From Alistipes sp. (GTDB lineage: Bacteria > Bacteroidota > Bacteroidia > Bacteroidales > Rikenellaceae), in contig JAFZFP010000016.1 in the NCBI GenBank assembly GCA_017555905.1, positions 105,985 to 169,984 of the forward strand: a DNA stretch of 64,000 bases. The letters are read 5' to 3'. Every line of letters starts with the position of its first letter. Positions within the stretch are counted from its first letter, which is position 1. Below are positions 17,263-27,308 of the stretch, in pieces. A model generated the notes under the pieces. That model saw only the letters and a list, made by a program, of their open reading frames with translations, made no database searches and was not told the origin of the DNA. A program made the translations under genes and the position numbers.

Positions 17263-17323
17263 TAAAAAAGGGGTGGAGGCCACCTAAACCGTTGGTTAAA
17301 TAGGCAGTCTCCAACTCTTTTTA
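17263..17323. terminator. Convergent terminator region between osmC-like gene and tolC-like gene
   Basis: GGTGGAGGCCACC (17272-17284) forms a hairpin that on the minus strand is followed by CCTTTTTT, serving the efflux operon. On the plus strand GTTGG/CCAAC (17291-17314) is followed by TCTTTTTATTT, a weaker terminator for the OsmC gene. Confidence 0.5.
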
Positions 17324-18583
17324 TTTCAACCTTATATCATCGGCAATTATATAGCGGTAGGCTGATATTGCTACGGCATAGTCATACTGGGCCGAGATAG
17401 CGTTTTGGTAGATCTGTAACCAACTGATTTGGGCCTGTAAGACATCCAATATCGTCGAACGACCCTCACGGTAGGAGTAGGTGCTAATGTCGAGATTCTC
17501 CTCGGCTATAAGCAGGTTGCGATTGGTTGCCTCCACTCGCTCCTGAGTAAGGGTCAGGTTGGTCCAACCATCGCTCTCGTTAAGCACAATATCATCGGCA
17601 ACTTGCGACATACCGAGTTCCGCCACACGCTCGGCACTACGGGCAGAACGCACCGCCTCACGACGCTGGCCAAAATGGAAAATAGGGGTATTCAGGGTAA
17701 GCATAAGCCCTCCGTCGAGGCGTGTACCAGCGCCTTTGATATGGGGTGTATTGGGTTGCCAAAGAGCGTAGGCCTCGGCCCCGATATTAGGCAGATAGTT
17801 CGACTGCACAACACCCACATTCCAACGAGCGGCCTCTCGCTGAGCAACCATTGACACATAGTCGGGATGACTCGCCACAACTTCCATAACACACTCTCTC
17901 TGTGGCATATACATAGTATCAAGAATACTTTGGTAAAGCGTCACATCTTGCGAGGGATCACTTCCGCGCAACACATTAAAGCCGTGCAGAGCCACACGCC
18001 ACTGCTGCTCGGCAAGCGAGAGTTGATACTCGGCATCGCTCAAGCGAGACTCTACTTGAAGTAGGTCGCTCTTCGAGGTATAGCCCTCCTCGAAACGGTG
18101 TGAGGCAACCTCCCTAAGAGTTTGAACAATAGCATAATACTCCTCTATGGCACGAAGATAGGTCTCGGCACGCGACAGTCGCCAATAGGCCACCTCAGCA
18201 TCATAGCGAACGGAGAGCCACTCCGACTCCTGGCGACTCAGCATAGCCTCATAGGCCATCTCGGCACGCTTAGCCGAAGAGCGCACACGACCACCCGAAA
18301 ATATGGGTTGCGACAGTGTAGTGCGCACACCCCAATCATACTGGCGCTGGGGCGAGCGATCACGAAACTCATAGCCTACATCACTGGAGAGATCGAGGCG
18401 AGGAAGAAAGTTCCTCTGTGCCACACGCATATCTGCCTCAGCACCACGACTTTGACTACGTGCAATGGCCAATGACTGGCTATACTCCTCCACCGACGAC
18501 ACATACTCTTCGAGCGACAGTTGTGCCACCACAACCTCCGACATAAGCAACGCTACGACACAAATAAATAGTTGACGAATCAT
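17321..18583 (-). CDS. TolC-family outer-membrane efflux channel
   Basis: 420 residues with a signal peptide (cut near VVAQ), two repeats of the outer-membrane efflux protein fold, and long coiled helices. Typical motifs are LSQPIFSGGRVRS in the first half and FHFGQRREAVRSARSA in the second. It is the exit duct of the tripartite pump: its start overlaps the RND pump stop by 4 bp (ATGA type), so the two are translationally coupled. Confidence 0.88.
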   Translation of the reverse strand: MIRQLFICVVALLMSEVVVAQLSLEEYVSSVEEYSQSLAIARSQSRGAEADMRVAQRNFLPRLDLSSDVGYEFRDRSPQRQYDWGVRTTLSQPIFSGGRVRSSAKRAEMAYEAMLSRQESEWLSVRYDAEVAYWRLSRAETYLRAIEEYYAIVQTLREVASHRFEEGYTSKSDLLQVESRLSDAEYQLSLAEQQWRVALHGFNVLRGSDPSQDVTLYQSILDTMYMPQRECVMEVVASHPDYVSMVAQREAARWNVGVVQSNYLPNIGAEAYALWQPNTPHIKGAGTRLDGGLMLTLNTPIFHFGQRREAVRSARSAERVAELGMSQVADDIVLNESDGWTNLTLTQERVEATNRNLLIAEENLDISTYSYREGRSTILDVLQAQISWLQIYQNAISAQYDYAVAISAYRYIIADDIRLK

Positions 18584-21500
18584 ACCTTTATGCGATAAAA
18601 AAGTGAATATATCACAGGGAGTACCACAAGTACTAACAGAGTTGCCACAACAAGGCCTCCCATAATCGTTGCAGCCATACCGCCAAACATCGAGTCGAAG
18701 AGCAGTGGCGTCATTCCCAGCACCGTAGTAGCCGAGGCGGTAACCACAGGGATAAAACGATCCTCGGCGGCTGTGACGACAGCATCAATAGCCTTAAGTC
18801 CTGAGCGTCGCAACTCCGTAATGCGCGAAAGGAGTATCACACCACACTTCACGGTCATACCCACAAGACCTAAAAGACCCAAGAGCGAGAAGAAGTCGAA
18901 CATCTTACCAAGCAGAAGCAAGCCCGCAACGACACCTATAAATATCAGCGGAAGGGTGACGATAATGGCTATGGTATCGACGAGGTTACCGAAGAGGAGT
19001 AACAACACGATAAAGATAAGAAGTAGTGTGATGGGGAGTTTATCACCGAGGGCCTTATTCGAGAGTTCGCGGCTCTCCTGCTCGCCAAAGACCTCCATAC
19101 GATACCCCTCGGGGATATCTATCTTTTGACGCAACTCATCCTCCAGACTACGGCATAGAGCAATGGTATTAACACCTCGTTCAGCATCGCATTGTGCCTT
19201 CATAACTCGCTCGGAATCAATACGTCGTATCATCGGCAAAGAGTACTCGAAATTAAAACCAGAGACCGCCTGCGTAAGGGCAAACGTAAGTCCGCCGGAT
19301 GAGAAAATTGGCATAGTGCCGAGCGCCGTCAGAGAGTTATCGGCCGAGGGTTTGGTGCGGAGAAGTATAGGCATCTCCACATCTCCCTCACGGTAGGTAG
19401 CAACGTCAAGGCCCGAGGAGGCTATCATAAGTGAGCGGACCATAGAACTACGCTCCACGCCCAACCTCTGCGCCTTGATTTGCGAGTAGCGCGGTTGCCA
19501 CACGGCCACACGATTTCCCCAACTATTGCGCACATTGCGCGTATCATTTCGTTCCATCATCAGGGCCATAGCACTATTAGCAAGGCGACTAAGTGTATCT
19601 ATATTCTCACCCACAAAACCAAACTCTATGGTGGCCTCAGGAACGGGTGAGAGCCTAAACAATGAGGAGCGAAGCCATACATCCGAAATATTCTCACGCA
19701 CCCACCTATCGAAGCGCTCCTCGACGAGGGAGGTATGCTCCGAATTATCGACCTCAACGAGGATATTACCATAGTTCGGGCGCATCGAGTAACTACCACT
19801 GGCCAGGTAGTAGCGTGGTGGTGTACCTCCCGCCGTGGTTGAAACTCGGCGCACCTCGGGTTGTGCTAAAAGCCACTCCGTAAGGGTTTTAAGTCGATCA
19901 TCCGTAGTTGCGATATCATATCCCTCGGCCATAATTACGTCGGCACGGAAGTAGGGTTTAGATAGTTGCGGAAAGAAGTTTTGAGGCATACGCCCCATAG
20001 CCCAGAGCGACAACACAAAGAGGGCAACAACCACCGAAAGAGTGAGCCACCTAAAGCGCAATAGTCCCCTCACGACCCTACCAAACCAGCGAACTCTACC
20101 CTCTCGAGAGGCCTTCTGAGTGCCACCAAGTAGCGCCACACTCATCATCGGCACCTGCGTTAAGGCAAAGAGCCAACTGAGCAACAAGGAGAGGGCAACG
20201 ACGATAAATAGTGGCCTAATTATCTCGGCAACAGAGGATTCGGCAATCTGCAATGGCAAGAAGGAGAGGATGGCTACAAGTGTAGCCGAGAGCAGGGCCA
20301 TACGTGGACGCATAGCACCATCCACCGCAGCGACACGCAGAGGAACACCCGTAGTGATAAGCCTCTTAGTGTTATCAACCACCACAATAGCATTATCCAC
20401 AAGCATACCCATAGCGATTATGAAACCTGCCAACGAAGTACGATTGAGCGTCTCACCAAAGAGGAGCATCGCCAACAGCGTGGTAGCGATAGCAAAGAGC
20501 AACGACGAGCCAACGACAACTCCAGAGCGGACACCCATAGCCAACATAACCAAAAGCACGACGATAGCGACGGACTCGATGAGGTTTACGATGAAGTCGT
20601 TATTTGCCTTGCGGGCAATCTCATTCTCGGGGTATAGCGCCACAATCTCAACTCCCATGGGGAGCGACTCGCCAACCTTGCTAAGTGTCTCGGCCACCCT
20701 ATCTCCCACCTTTACAACATCCTCTTCTGCATCACTCGCCACGGCAATACCGATAGCATCCTTGCCATCGACACGCATAATCAGCGAGGGTGGCGTATGG
20801 TAGCCACGCTCCACTTCGGCAACATCACCCAAGCGATACTGCTTCCCATCGGGGACTATAAGCAATTGATTCTCAATATCTGACAATGAGGAGTAGGTAC
20901 TACCCTCAACAAGTTCAACATCGACCTCGCCAGCACGACGGCTACCCAGTCCAACGACACTATTCTGCTGGGATATGGCACGTGATATATCCTCGGGTAG
21001 AAGGTCGAAGGAGGCGATAACCGCAGGGGATATCCAGACATTTACCTCGGGGCTACGCGACCCGTAGAGCATAACCTTCTCCACACCATCAATGGCATAT
21101 AGTTGGCGTTCTACCCTCTTGGCAAACTCCCTCATCTCATCCCAACTAAATCCTCCACTTGAGACCAAGGCGTAATAGAGGCCATAGACATCGCCAAAAT
21201 CGTCGGCAACACTGATAGGGCCTGCACCCATAGGGAGAGTCATAGAGACCTTATCCACCTTACGGCGCAACTCATCCCACAACTGAGGAATACGCTCTGT
21301 CGGAGTGGCAGGGTGCAACTCCACTACAAGGCGAGCATAACTAAAATGGGCCTCTGAGGTAATCTTATATATATGGGAGAGGGTGCGCAACTCTCGCTCC
21401 AAGGGCTCTACAACCAACTCTTCAACCTCCTCGGGAGTAGCACCTGCGTATGGTGCGACAACCACAGCACTCTTTATCGTAAAGGTGGAGTCCTCGCGCT

Positions 21501-21603
21501 TACCCATAGCCCAGAAGGCATAGATGCCTCCCACAAGGAGCAGGAGAAGGAGTGTGGATATGACCTGTGAGTGAGAAATTGAGTATCGTGATATGTTGAA
21601 CAT
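18580..21603 (-). CDS. RND-family efflux pump, inner-membrane permease (AcrB/MexB type)
   Basis: 1007 residues, slightly shorter than AcrB. It has the usual 12 membrane spans in two halves with two large periplasmic loops. The start (MFNISRYSISHSQVISTLLL) and GFIIAMGMLVDNAIVVVDNT (proton-relay span 4 with two Asp) identify the family; LGLLGLVGMTVKCGVILLSR is the matching second-half span. It exports drugs, bile salts or other amphiphiles using the proton gradient; substrate not deducible. Operon: adaptor, pump, TolC. Confidence 0.93.
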   Translation of the reverse strand: MFNISRYSISHSQVISTLLLLLLVGGIYAFWAMGKREDSTFTIKSAVVVAPYAGATPEEVEELVVEPLERELRTLSHIYKITSEAHFSYARLVVELHPATPTERIPQLWDELRRKVDKVSMTLPMGAGPISVADDFGDVYGLYYALVSSGGFSWDEMREFAKRVERQLYAIDGVEKVMLYGSRSPEVNVWISPAVIASFDLLPEDISRAISQQNSVVGLGSRRAGEVDVELVEGSTYSSLSDIENQLLIVPDGKQYRLGDVAEVERGYHTPPSLIMRVDGKDAIGIAVASDAEEDVVKVGDRVAETLSKVGESLPMGVEIVALYPENEIARKANNDFIVNLIESVAIVVLLVMLAMGVRSGVVVGSSLLFAIATTLLAMLLFGETLNRTSLAGFIIAMGMLVDNAIVVVDNTKRLITTGVPLRVAAVDGAMRPRMALLSATLVAILSFLPLQIAESSVAEIIRPLFIVVALSLLLSWLFALTQVPMMSVALLGGTQKASREGRVRWFGRVVRGLLRFRWLTLSVVVALFVLSLWAMGRMPQNFFPQLSKPYFRADVIMAEGYDIATTDDRLKTLTEWLLAQPEVRRVSTTAGGTPPRYYLASGSYSMRPNYGNILVEVDNSEHTSLVEERFDRWVRENISDVWLRSSLFRLSPVPEATIEFGFVGENIDTLSRLANSAMALMMERNDTRNVRNSWGNRVAVWQPRYSQIKAQRLGVERSSMVRSLMIASSGLDVATYREGDVEMPILLRTKPSADNSLTALGTMPIFSSGGLTFALTQAVSGFNFEYSLPMIRRIDSERVMKAQCDAERGVNTIALCRSLEDELRQKIDIPEGYRMEVFGEQESRELSNKALGDKLPITLLLIFIVLLLLFGNLVDTIAIIVTLPLIFIGVVAGLLLLGKMFDFFSLLGLLGLVGMTVKCGVILLSRITELRRSGLKAIDAVVTAAEDRFIPVVTASATTVLGMTPLLFDSMFGGMAATIMGGLVVATLLVLVVLPVIYSLFYRIKV

Positions 21604-21615
21604 AGGCCTACGGTT

Positions 21616-22638
21616 TTAGATTACACGAACACGTTCACCCTCTCTAAGGTGGTAGACACCAGCCACGACAACCCTCTCGCCAGCAGCGACACCCCGAAGT
21701 ACAACAACACTATCACTGCCCACGGGCGAGCCAAGTACAACCTCGCGTCTCGACACCCTATCGTCTGCGCCCACAACCCAAACATAGTTCTTATCTCCCA
21801 CAGGGGCATAGATAGCCGTAAGTGGCAGACGCACAGCCTCTTGGTCACGCTCAGGGGTAACAACCGTAGCGATACAAGTCATTCCAGGAGATATTCTATA
21901 TCGCGCATTATCGACATCAACCAAGCGCAACGACACGGGAAAACCCAAGGCATCAGACGAGGTGCGAGCGAAACTCTTAATCACGGCACTAAAGGCCACA
22001 CCGGGCCACGCATCGAACTCGACTGTATAGCAAGTGGTAGAGAGACCCAAAAGGCCGACAAGACTTTCGGGGGCAGTGAAACCCACGGTGGTACTTATAG
22101 GATTGACAATGCGTAGAATGGCTTGACCACTTGACACACGCTCGAAGGTATCGACATAGGTACGCTCGACAACACCATCAAAGGGGGCAACAATGCGCGT
22201 CTCGGAGAGCATATCAAGGGCGTTGTCGTAGGCTGACTGCGCCTGAGCCAAGGCGTTCTCTAAGGACTCAACCTCCTGCTCAGAAATGGCCGAGTGGGCA
22301 AAGAGCCTACGGGCCCTATCGAGGCGTGACTGCGCCTCTCGGAGTGCCGACTTCGTAGCCTCAACCTGCAACTCCACATCACGACTATCAAGGCGTGCGA
22401 CAATCTCGCCACGCTTCACGGTAACACCCTTAGCAACGGGGACATCTACGACACGGCCCGAGATTTTAAAGGCCAAATTCACAGCATCATCGGCCGTGGT
22501 AAGAGCAGGAAAATCATCCCTCTGATACTCTACTGCAGTGGCTGTAACAACCTTAACAACAGGCGTATTAGCGGTTTCAGCGTGTCGTCCTCCACCACAG
22601 CCAACAAGCAACAAAAGCAATGCTACATATCTATACAT
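21616..22638 (-). CDS. RND periplasmic adaptor (membrane-fusion) lipoprotein
   Basis: About 340 residues. I start it at ATG 22638 (MYRYVALLLLLVGCGGG) because the longer frame to 22683 runs through the upstream terminator hairpin. The LLVGC lipobox anchors it in the inner membrane. It has the barrel-sandwich (AFKISGRVVDVPVAKGVTVK), an alpha-hairpin (QVEATKSALREAQSRLDRAR) and the beta-barrel. It links the RND pump to the TolC-type channel. First gene of the operon. Confidence 0.9.
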   Translation of the reverse strand: MYRYVALLLLLVGCGGGRHAETANTPVVKVVTATAVEYQRDDFPALTTADDAVNLAFKISGRVVDVPVAKGVTVKRGEIVARLDSRDVELQVEATKSALREAQSRLDRARRLFAHSAISEQEVESLENALAQAQSAYDNALDMLSETRIVAPFDGVVERTYVDTFERVSSGQAILRIVNPISTTVGFTAPESLVGLLGLSTTCYTVEFDAWPGVAFSAVIKSFARTSSDALGFPVSLRLVDVDNARYRISPGMTCIATVVTPERDQEAVRLPLTAIYAPVGDKNYVWVVGADDRVSRREVVLGSPVGSDSVVVLRGVAAGERVVVAGVYHLREGERVRVI

Positions 22639-22642
22639 ATAC

Positions 22643-22682
22643 AAAAAAAAATGACCATTCACGTTCTTCTTGTGAATGGTCA
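22643..22682 (-). terminator. Strong intrinsic terminator of the suf-tmk operon
   Basis: Perfect 11-bp stem TGACCATTCAC / GTGAATGGTCA with a 9-nt loop, followed on the minus strand by nine T. It separates the suf operon from the RND operon. Confidence 0.85.
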
Positions 22683-22707
22683 ATTATCCTGCCACAGAGA
22701 CTTACAA

Positions 22708-23772
22708 CTACAAATCTCTGATATTTGCCTTAAACTCTACAACACCATCGCATAGCACCACAACACCTACATCGGCACGCATCATCGAACGCAGAGTCAT
22801 AGCATCGATGCTCAACTGCTCGATGTCACGACACCACTCTTCATCGACCTTCATGGCAGAGAGAACAACGATATCATCATCCGAATACTTCGCCATAACC
22901 TGCTCAATACCACGCATTTGCTTTTTGCTAACATCTCCGTCGTTGATACAAAGCAACACCACGTGGCCACTGCGCTGAAGCAGATTCTCGGTGACATCCT
23001 CGCCCTCGGAGGTATAAAGATGGAAGTCGTTATAGGTCAAGTCCGCAACCTCCGAAGTGATGGTGACAGCCTCCACAAACTCCAAATCGTCATTCAGCCA
23101 ACAGGCACTATCCGTACTATCGAAGAGTTGTTCATCGTTGGTTGTCACGCTCCTAAACTTGAGCATCGAGCGCACAGCATCACGCTCCTCGGCACGCTCC
23201 TTAAGCACCTCCTCACGAAGATTTCGGCCCTCGTCGTAGGGCATAAAGTCGATAATCGGAAGGTGGCGCAAGGCATATATATTTATAATAAGAGGTACGG
23301 CAATAGAGAAAATCACAGCCACGAAATTGAAAGTCATCGCCTCACCACGCTCGCTACGCCACACTACAAAGGCCATAATGAGCAACACCACATTCTTAAA
23401 AAAGGTCTGCCAAGGTGTGAGTTCAATAACATTACCGAAGCATCCGCACTCACCAATGGGGAGTATCGTAGCGCTAAGGAGTGTGACAACAGTAAAGAGA
23501 GCGACAAGGGAGAGCGTGATGGTTGAGACTACTCTACTAAACACCCTATCGATGATGAGGCAACCCAAGGAGAACTCCATAACCGAGAGCGCAATGGCAA
23601 TGGTCAGCGAGAGAGGTAACAGCGCCTCCAAAGAGTAGGTGGCGAGATATTTTTCAACAAAGATGGCTGTGCCGACGGGATCGACACACTTCACAACACC
23701 CGAAAAGGTGAACGTGGAGCCAAGAACCCAACGTAGCGCAGTCAAACCACCCTTACCGAAATCAAGACCCAT
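22708..23772 (-). CDS. BT_3928-like membrane protein (MauE/DoxX-type N-terminus, thioredoxin-like C-terminus)
   Basis: 354 residues. The N-terminal half has four membrane spans with GECGCFGN, a motif of MauE/DoxX-like proteins involved in thiol-disulfide chemistry. The C-terminal soluble half (GHVVLLCINDGDVSKKQM) looks like a thioredoxin fold without a CxxC. The protein may deliver reducing equivalents across the membrane, which is inference from the family. It starts 2 bp after tmk in the suf operon, an intriguing link to Fe-S assembly. Confidence 0.72.
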   Translation of the reverse strand: MGLDFGKGGLTALRWVLGSTFTFSGVVKCVDPVGTAIFVEKYLATYSLEALLPLSLTIAIALSVMEFSLGCLIIDRVFSRVVSTITLSLVALFTVVTLLSATILPIGECGCFGNVIELTPWQTFFKNVVLLIMAFVVWRSERGEAMTFNFVAVIFSIAVPLIINIYALRHLPIIDFMPYDEGRNLREEVLKERAEERDAVRSMLKFRSVTTNDEQLFDSTDSACWLNDDLEFVEAVTITSEVADLTYNDFHLYTSEGEDVTENLLQRSGHVVLLCINDGDVSKKQMRGIEQVMAKYSDDDIVVLSAMKVDEEWCRDIEQLSIDAMTLRSMMRADVGVVVLCDGVVEFKANIRDL

Positions 23773-23774
23773 AA

Positions 23775-24458
23775 CTACTTATTAATCAATGGCAAAAGGT
23801 AAGCCATAATACGTTCGTAGATAACCTCTGGAGTGGCCATAGCACCCTCCTCGGTAGAGCAGTTTACAACCTTGAGTTCGTCATCAACCTCGGCAGAATC
23901 GAGATATACCTCACGCACCCTACGCTGAAGGTCGAGCGACGCCTCGTGGATATCCTTACCACCCTGAAGGTAACTGCGGTCATCGCCCTCGCGCACCTCA
24001 CTAAGTTTCTTAGCCGTGAAGTTAAAGGGTACATCCAAGAAGAGCGACAAATCGGGCTTAGGGATATTGAACTCCTCGTACTCGGTGTGCAAAATCCACT
24101 CTCGGAGTGCATCACGGGTCTCGCCACGCTCCATCTTAGCACACTGGTAGCCTATATTAGAGTAGACGTATCTATCGACAATAACGACTTTACCCTCGGC
24201 CAACCAGCCACGAATCATAGCCGAAGCCTCTGCCCTATCGCCTGCATAAAGCAGTGCAACTAAGTAGGGGTTTACACCCTCGACAGTGCCGAGGTCGCCA
24301 CGCAAGAAACGAGCAATGAGGTCACCATAGACGGGAGCATCGAAACGTGGAAAATGGAGATACTCCGACTCAATACCCTGAGCCAAGAACATATCTCTGA
24401 GTTTGGCAATCTGCGTAGACTTGCCAGCTCCATCGAGACCTTCAAGTACGATAAACAT
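23775..24458 (-). CDS. tmk: Thymidylate kinase
   Basis: 227 residues. P-loop EGLDGAGKST (6-15), the substrate-binding DR(Y) motif in VDRYVYSNIGYQ, and a lid region with R-rich helices. It phosphorylates dTMP to dTDP in the cytosol. It is slightly longer than E. coli Tmk (213). Located between sufS and the BT_3928-like gene, with 12 bp after sufS. Confidence 0.93.
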   Translation of the reverse strand: MFIVLEGLDGAGKSTQIAKLRDMFLAQGIESEYLHFPRFDAPVYGDLIARFLRGDLGTVEGVNPYLVALLYAGDRAEASAMIRGWLAEGKVVIVDRYVYSNIGYQCAKMERGETRDALREWILHTEYEEFNIPKPDLSLFLDVPFNFTAKKLSEVREGDDRSYLQGGKDIHEASLDLQRRVREVYLDSAEVDDELKVVNCSTEEGAMATPEVIYERIMAYLLPLINK

Positions 24459-24469
24459 ATTTTGGGTTA

Positions 24470-25687
24470 CTATTTTAACATTCTTACTGCACGCTCGATA
24501 CCCAAGGCCAACTGCTCAACCTCACCAAGCGTATTATACATACCGATAGAGGCACGACACATTCCTACTATGCCAAAGTGCGTCATAACTGGCTCGGCGC
24601 AGTGGTGACCAGTACGTATGGCGATGCCGAGTTTATCCAATATCATTCCCACGTCGTAGGGGTGGGTGCCGTCGATAGTGAAACTTACGATAGGACACTT
24701 ATGCTCCGACTGACCATAGATGCGCAAGCCCTCAATTGCCGAGAGACGCTCGGTCATAGCGCTAAGCACTCTCTGCTCGTGGGTCTCGATAGCATCCATA
24801 CCAATTCGCTCGACATATTGCATAGCCTCGGCTAAGCCTACAGCGCCGATAAAGTTCGACGTACCAGCCTCAAATTTTAATGGCAGAGGGGCGTACGTGG
24901 TCTTGGCGAAGGTGACCTTATCGACCATATCGCCACCGCCCATAAAGGGTGGCATAGCCTCCAACAACTCCTTGCGTCCATAGAGGACACCAATACCTGT
25001 AGGGCCATAGAGTTTGTGACCAGAGAAGGCATAGAAGTCGTAGCCACGCTCGGCAACACGGCCTCCACCGTGGACCACACCCTGACAGCCATCCACCATA
25101 ACCACAGCACCAACAGAGTGAGCCTTAGCAACGATAGGGGCTAAATCGGGGCAAGTGCCAAGGGTATTTGAAGCCTCGGTAACAGCAACAAGGCGTGTGC
25201 GCTCATCAATGAGGCTATCGAGCATATCGAGCATCAAGTCGCCACGCTCGTCGAAGGGTAACACCCTCAACTCCGCACCACAACGCTGGGCAGCCAACTG
25301 CCAAGGCACGATGTTGGAGTGGTGCTCCATCTCCGATACAACAACATTATCGCCCTGGCGGAGGAAGCGCTCGCTCCACGCATAGGCAACGAGGTTAATG
25401 GCCGACGTAGCACCCGCAGTGAAGATAATTTCCTGGCTATGCTCCGCGCCGATAAACTTGCGAACTACCTCACGAGCATCCTCATACATCTGGGTCATCT
25501 GGCCCGAGAGGTGGTGAACGCCTCGGTGGATATTGGCATTATACTGGCGCATAAGTCGATCCGTAGCCTCGATAACGGCCAAGGGCTTCTGGGCCGTAGC
25601 ACCACTATCAAAATAGACCAACTCGCGATTGTTTACCTTGCGACCAAGAATCGGAAAGTCGCCACGTAGAGCCTCAATATCGAACAT
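24470..25687 (-). CDS. sufS: SufS cysteine desulfurase
   Basis: 405 residues, group II NifS-like. PLP lysine in SGHKLYGPTGIG, catalytic Cys363 in RTGHHCAEPVM; both surroundings are typical of SufS rather than IscS. It takes sulfur from cysteine and feeds the SufBCD scaffold. There is no sufE or sufU in the operon, so a sulfur acceptor must be encoded elsewhere. Five base pairs separate it from sufD. Confidence 0.95.
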   Translation of the reverse strand: MFDIEALRGDFPILGRKVNNRELVYFDSGATAQKPLAVIEATDRLMRQYNANIHRGVHHLSGQMTQMYEDAREVVRKFIGAEHSQEIIFTAGATSAINLVAYAWSERFLRQGDNVVVSEMEHHSNIVPWQLAAQRCGAELRVLPFDERGDLMLDMLDSLIDERTRLVAVTEASNTLGTCPDLAPIVAKAHSVGAVVMVDGCQGVVHGGGRVAERGYDFYAFSGHKLYGPTGIGVLYGRKELLEAMPPFMGGGDMVDKVTFAKTTYAPLPLKFEAGTSNFIGAVGLAEAMQYVERIGMDAIETHEQRVLSAMTERLSAIEGLRIYGQSEHKCPIVSFTIDGTHPYDVGMILDKLGIAIRTGHHCAEPVMTHFGIVGMCRASIGMYNTLGEVEQLALGIERAVRMLK

Positions 25688-25692
25688 AGGGG

Positions 25693-26499
25693 TTATAGTC
25701 TATTAAGTTTTTCGTCCAACAATGCCGAAAGGGTCTCCTCAACGCCCTCAATGGCTGAGTGGAGGACTACATCCTGCACAAAACCATCTATCTGCAAGCG
25801 CTTAGCATCGGCAAGGCTCAAGCCTCGCTGACGCATATAGAGAATAGCATCGCTATCCATCTGGCCAACGGTAGCACCGTGGCTACACTTAACATCGTCG
25901 GCATAGATCTCCAACTGAGGCAAGGTCTCAATATGTGCCTCGCCAATAGTTATATTACGGCTCGACTGCTCGGAGTCGGTACGCTGAGCATCGGGGGCTA
26001 CGTAGACCAAACCCGAGAAACTGCCGTGCGACTTACCCGAAGCGACACCCTTAACACGGGTGCGAGAGGTGCAGTCCGAAGCCACGTGGTTTACATCTGC
26101 AGTGATGCTGGCCTGATCCTCGTCCGTGAGGACAAAGACTCCTCCCAACTCGAAACGTGCGCCACGCTCCATAAGGCTCGCAACAACACGTGTATCCGAA
26201 GGCGACACAACAACCTGTGTCATTCGGCACTCGCAACCCTCAGCCAAAGCAACAGCCATACTGGTTGCGCTATGGTGATTCACCACGTGCAAGAGATCGA
26301 GACGTGAGCCTCGCTCCATATCTATATTTATGTCCACAGCACCCTCCGAATCGGTAACGAGTAGGCGTGCCACAGCGCCAGCCTCAACGACGATGTCGCC
26401 ACCGACACCCTCGGCCAAAGCCCAAGCACCAGAGCCTACTCTCCCCGAAGCAGGGAGTCCCTGAGCGGACATAGTAGTTACCAAATCATTAACAACCAT
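25693..26499 (-). CDS. sufD: SufD, short form lacking the N-terminal helical domain
   Basis: 268 residues, whereas SufD is usually 400-450. What is present is the beta-helix core and C-terminal helix with the conserved KCSHGATVGQMD and GLSLADAKRLQIDGF. The N-terminal helical domain is missing and no upstream in-frame extension fits, because sufC ends 3 bp before the start. SufD is part of the SufBC2D Fe-S scaffold; its His in CSHGA is present. Family assignment is firm; the shortened form is notable. Confidence 0.88.
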   Translation of the reverse strand: MVVNDLVTTMSAQGLPASGRVGSGAWALAEGVGGDIVVEAGAVARLLVTDSEGAVDINIDMERGSRLDLLHVVNHHSATSMAVALAEGCECRMTQVVVSPSDTRVVASLMERGARFELGGVFVLTDEDQASITADVNHVASDCTSRTRVKGVASGKSHGSFSGLVYVAPDAQRTDSEQSSRNITIGEAHIETLPQLEIYADDVKCSHGATVGQMDSDAILYMRQRGLSLADAKRLQIDGFVQDVVLHSAIEGVEETLSALLDEKLNRL

Positions 26500-26502
26500 A
26501 AA

Positions 26503-27258
26503 CTACTCCTCCTTATAGTCGTTAATAAGCCAGTCGTAACCCTCCTTCTCAAGTTTTAGAGCAAGGCTCTTGTCGCCAGTATAGATGATGCGACCCTTGT
26601 ACAAGACGTGAACATAGTCGGGTACGATATAGTCCAAGAGGCGCTGGTAGTGGGTAATAACCACTGTAGCGTTCTCTGGAGTCTTGAGACGTGTGACACC
26701 CGTAGCAACGATGCGCAAGGCGTCGATATCAAGACCTGAGTCGGTCTCGTCGAGGATAGCCAACTTAGGCTCAAGCATAGCCATCTGGAAGATCTCATTC
26801 TTCTTCTTCTCACCTCCCGAGAAGCCCTCGTTCACGGCACGAGCCGTAAGTTTTGAATCAAGTTCCACGATAGCGCTCTTCTCCTTCATCATACGAAGGT
26901 ACTCGCCAGCAGTGAGTGGCTCCAAGCCTCGCGACTTACGTTGCTCGTTCACGGCGAGTTTCATAAAATTAGCCATCGTCACACCTGGAATCTCCACAGG
27001 GTACTGGAAACCGAGGAAGAGGCCCTTGCGTGAGCGCTCCTCGATGTTGAGATCCAAGAGGTTTTCACCCTCAAACTCAACACTACCCTCAGTGACAGTG
27101 AACTTCTCGCTACCAGCCAACACCGAAGCAAGAGTAGACTTACCAGAGCCATTAGGGCCCATAATTGCGTGTACCTCACCAGCCTTAACGGTGAGGTTGA
27201 TACCCTTCAATATCTGCTTGTCGCCTATCGAGGCGTGTAGATTTTCTACCTTTAACAT
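26503..27258 (-). CDS. sufC: SufC ATPase
   Basis: 251 residues of ABC-type ATPase: Walker A GPNGSGKSTLA (about 34-44), signature FSGGEKKKNE, Walker B LAILDETDSGLD, and a His switch in VVITHYQRLL. It drives conformational changes in the SufBCD Fe-S scaffold. Gene order sufB-C-D-S; 50 bp after sufB. Confidence 0.95.
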   Translation of the reverse strand: MLKVENLHASIGDKQILKGINLTVKAGEVHAIMGPNGSGKSTLASVLAGSEKFTVTEGSVEFEGENLLDLNIEERSRKGLFLGFQYPVEIPGVTMANFMKLAVNEQRKSRGLEPLTAGEYLRMMKEKSAIVELDSKLTARAVNEGFSGGEKKKNEIFQMAMLEPKLAILDETDSGLDIDALRIVATGVTRLKTPENATVVITHYQRLLDYIVPDYVHVLYKGRIIYTGDKSLALKLEKEGYDWLINDYKEE

Positions 27259-27308
27259 ATATCGTTTTTTTTGTTTCTCAATTATTTACATTCGACTCAT
27301 TAGCATAA

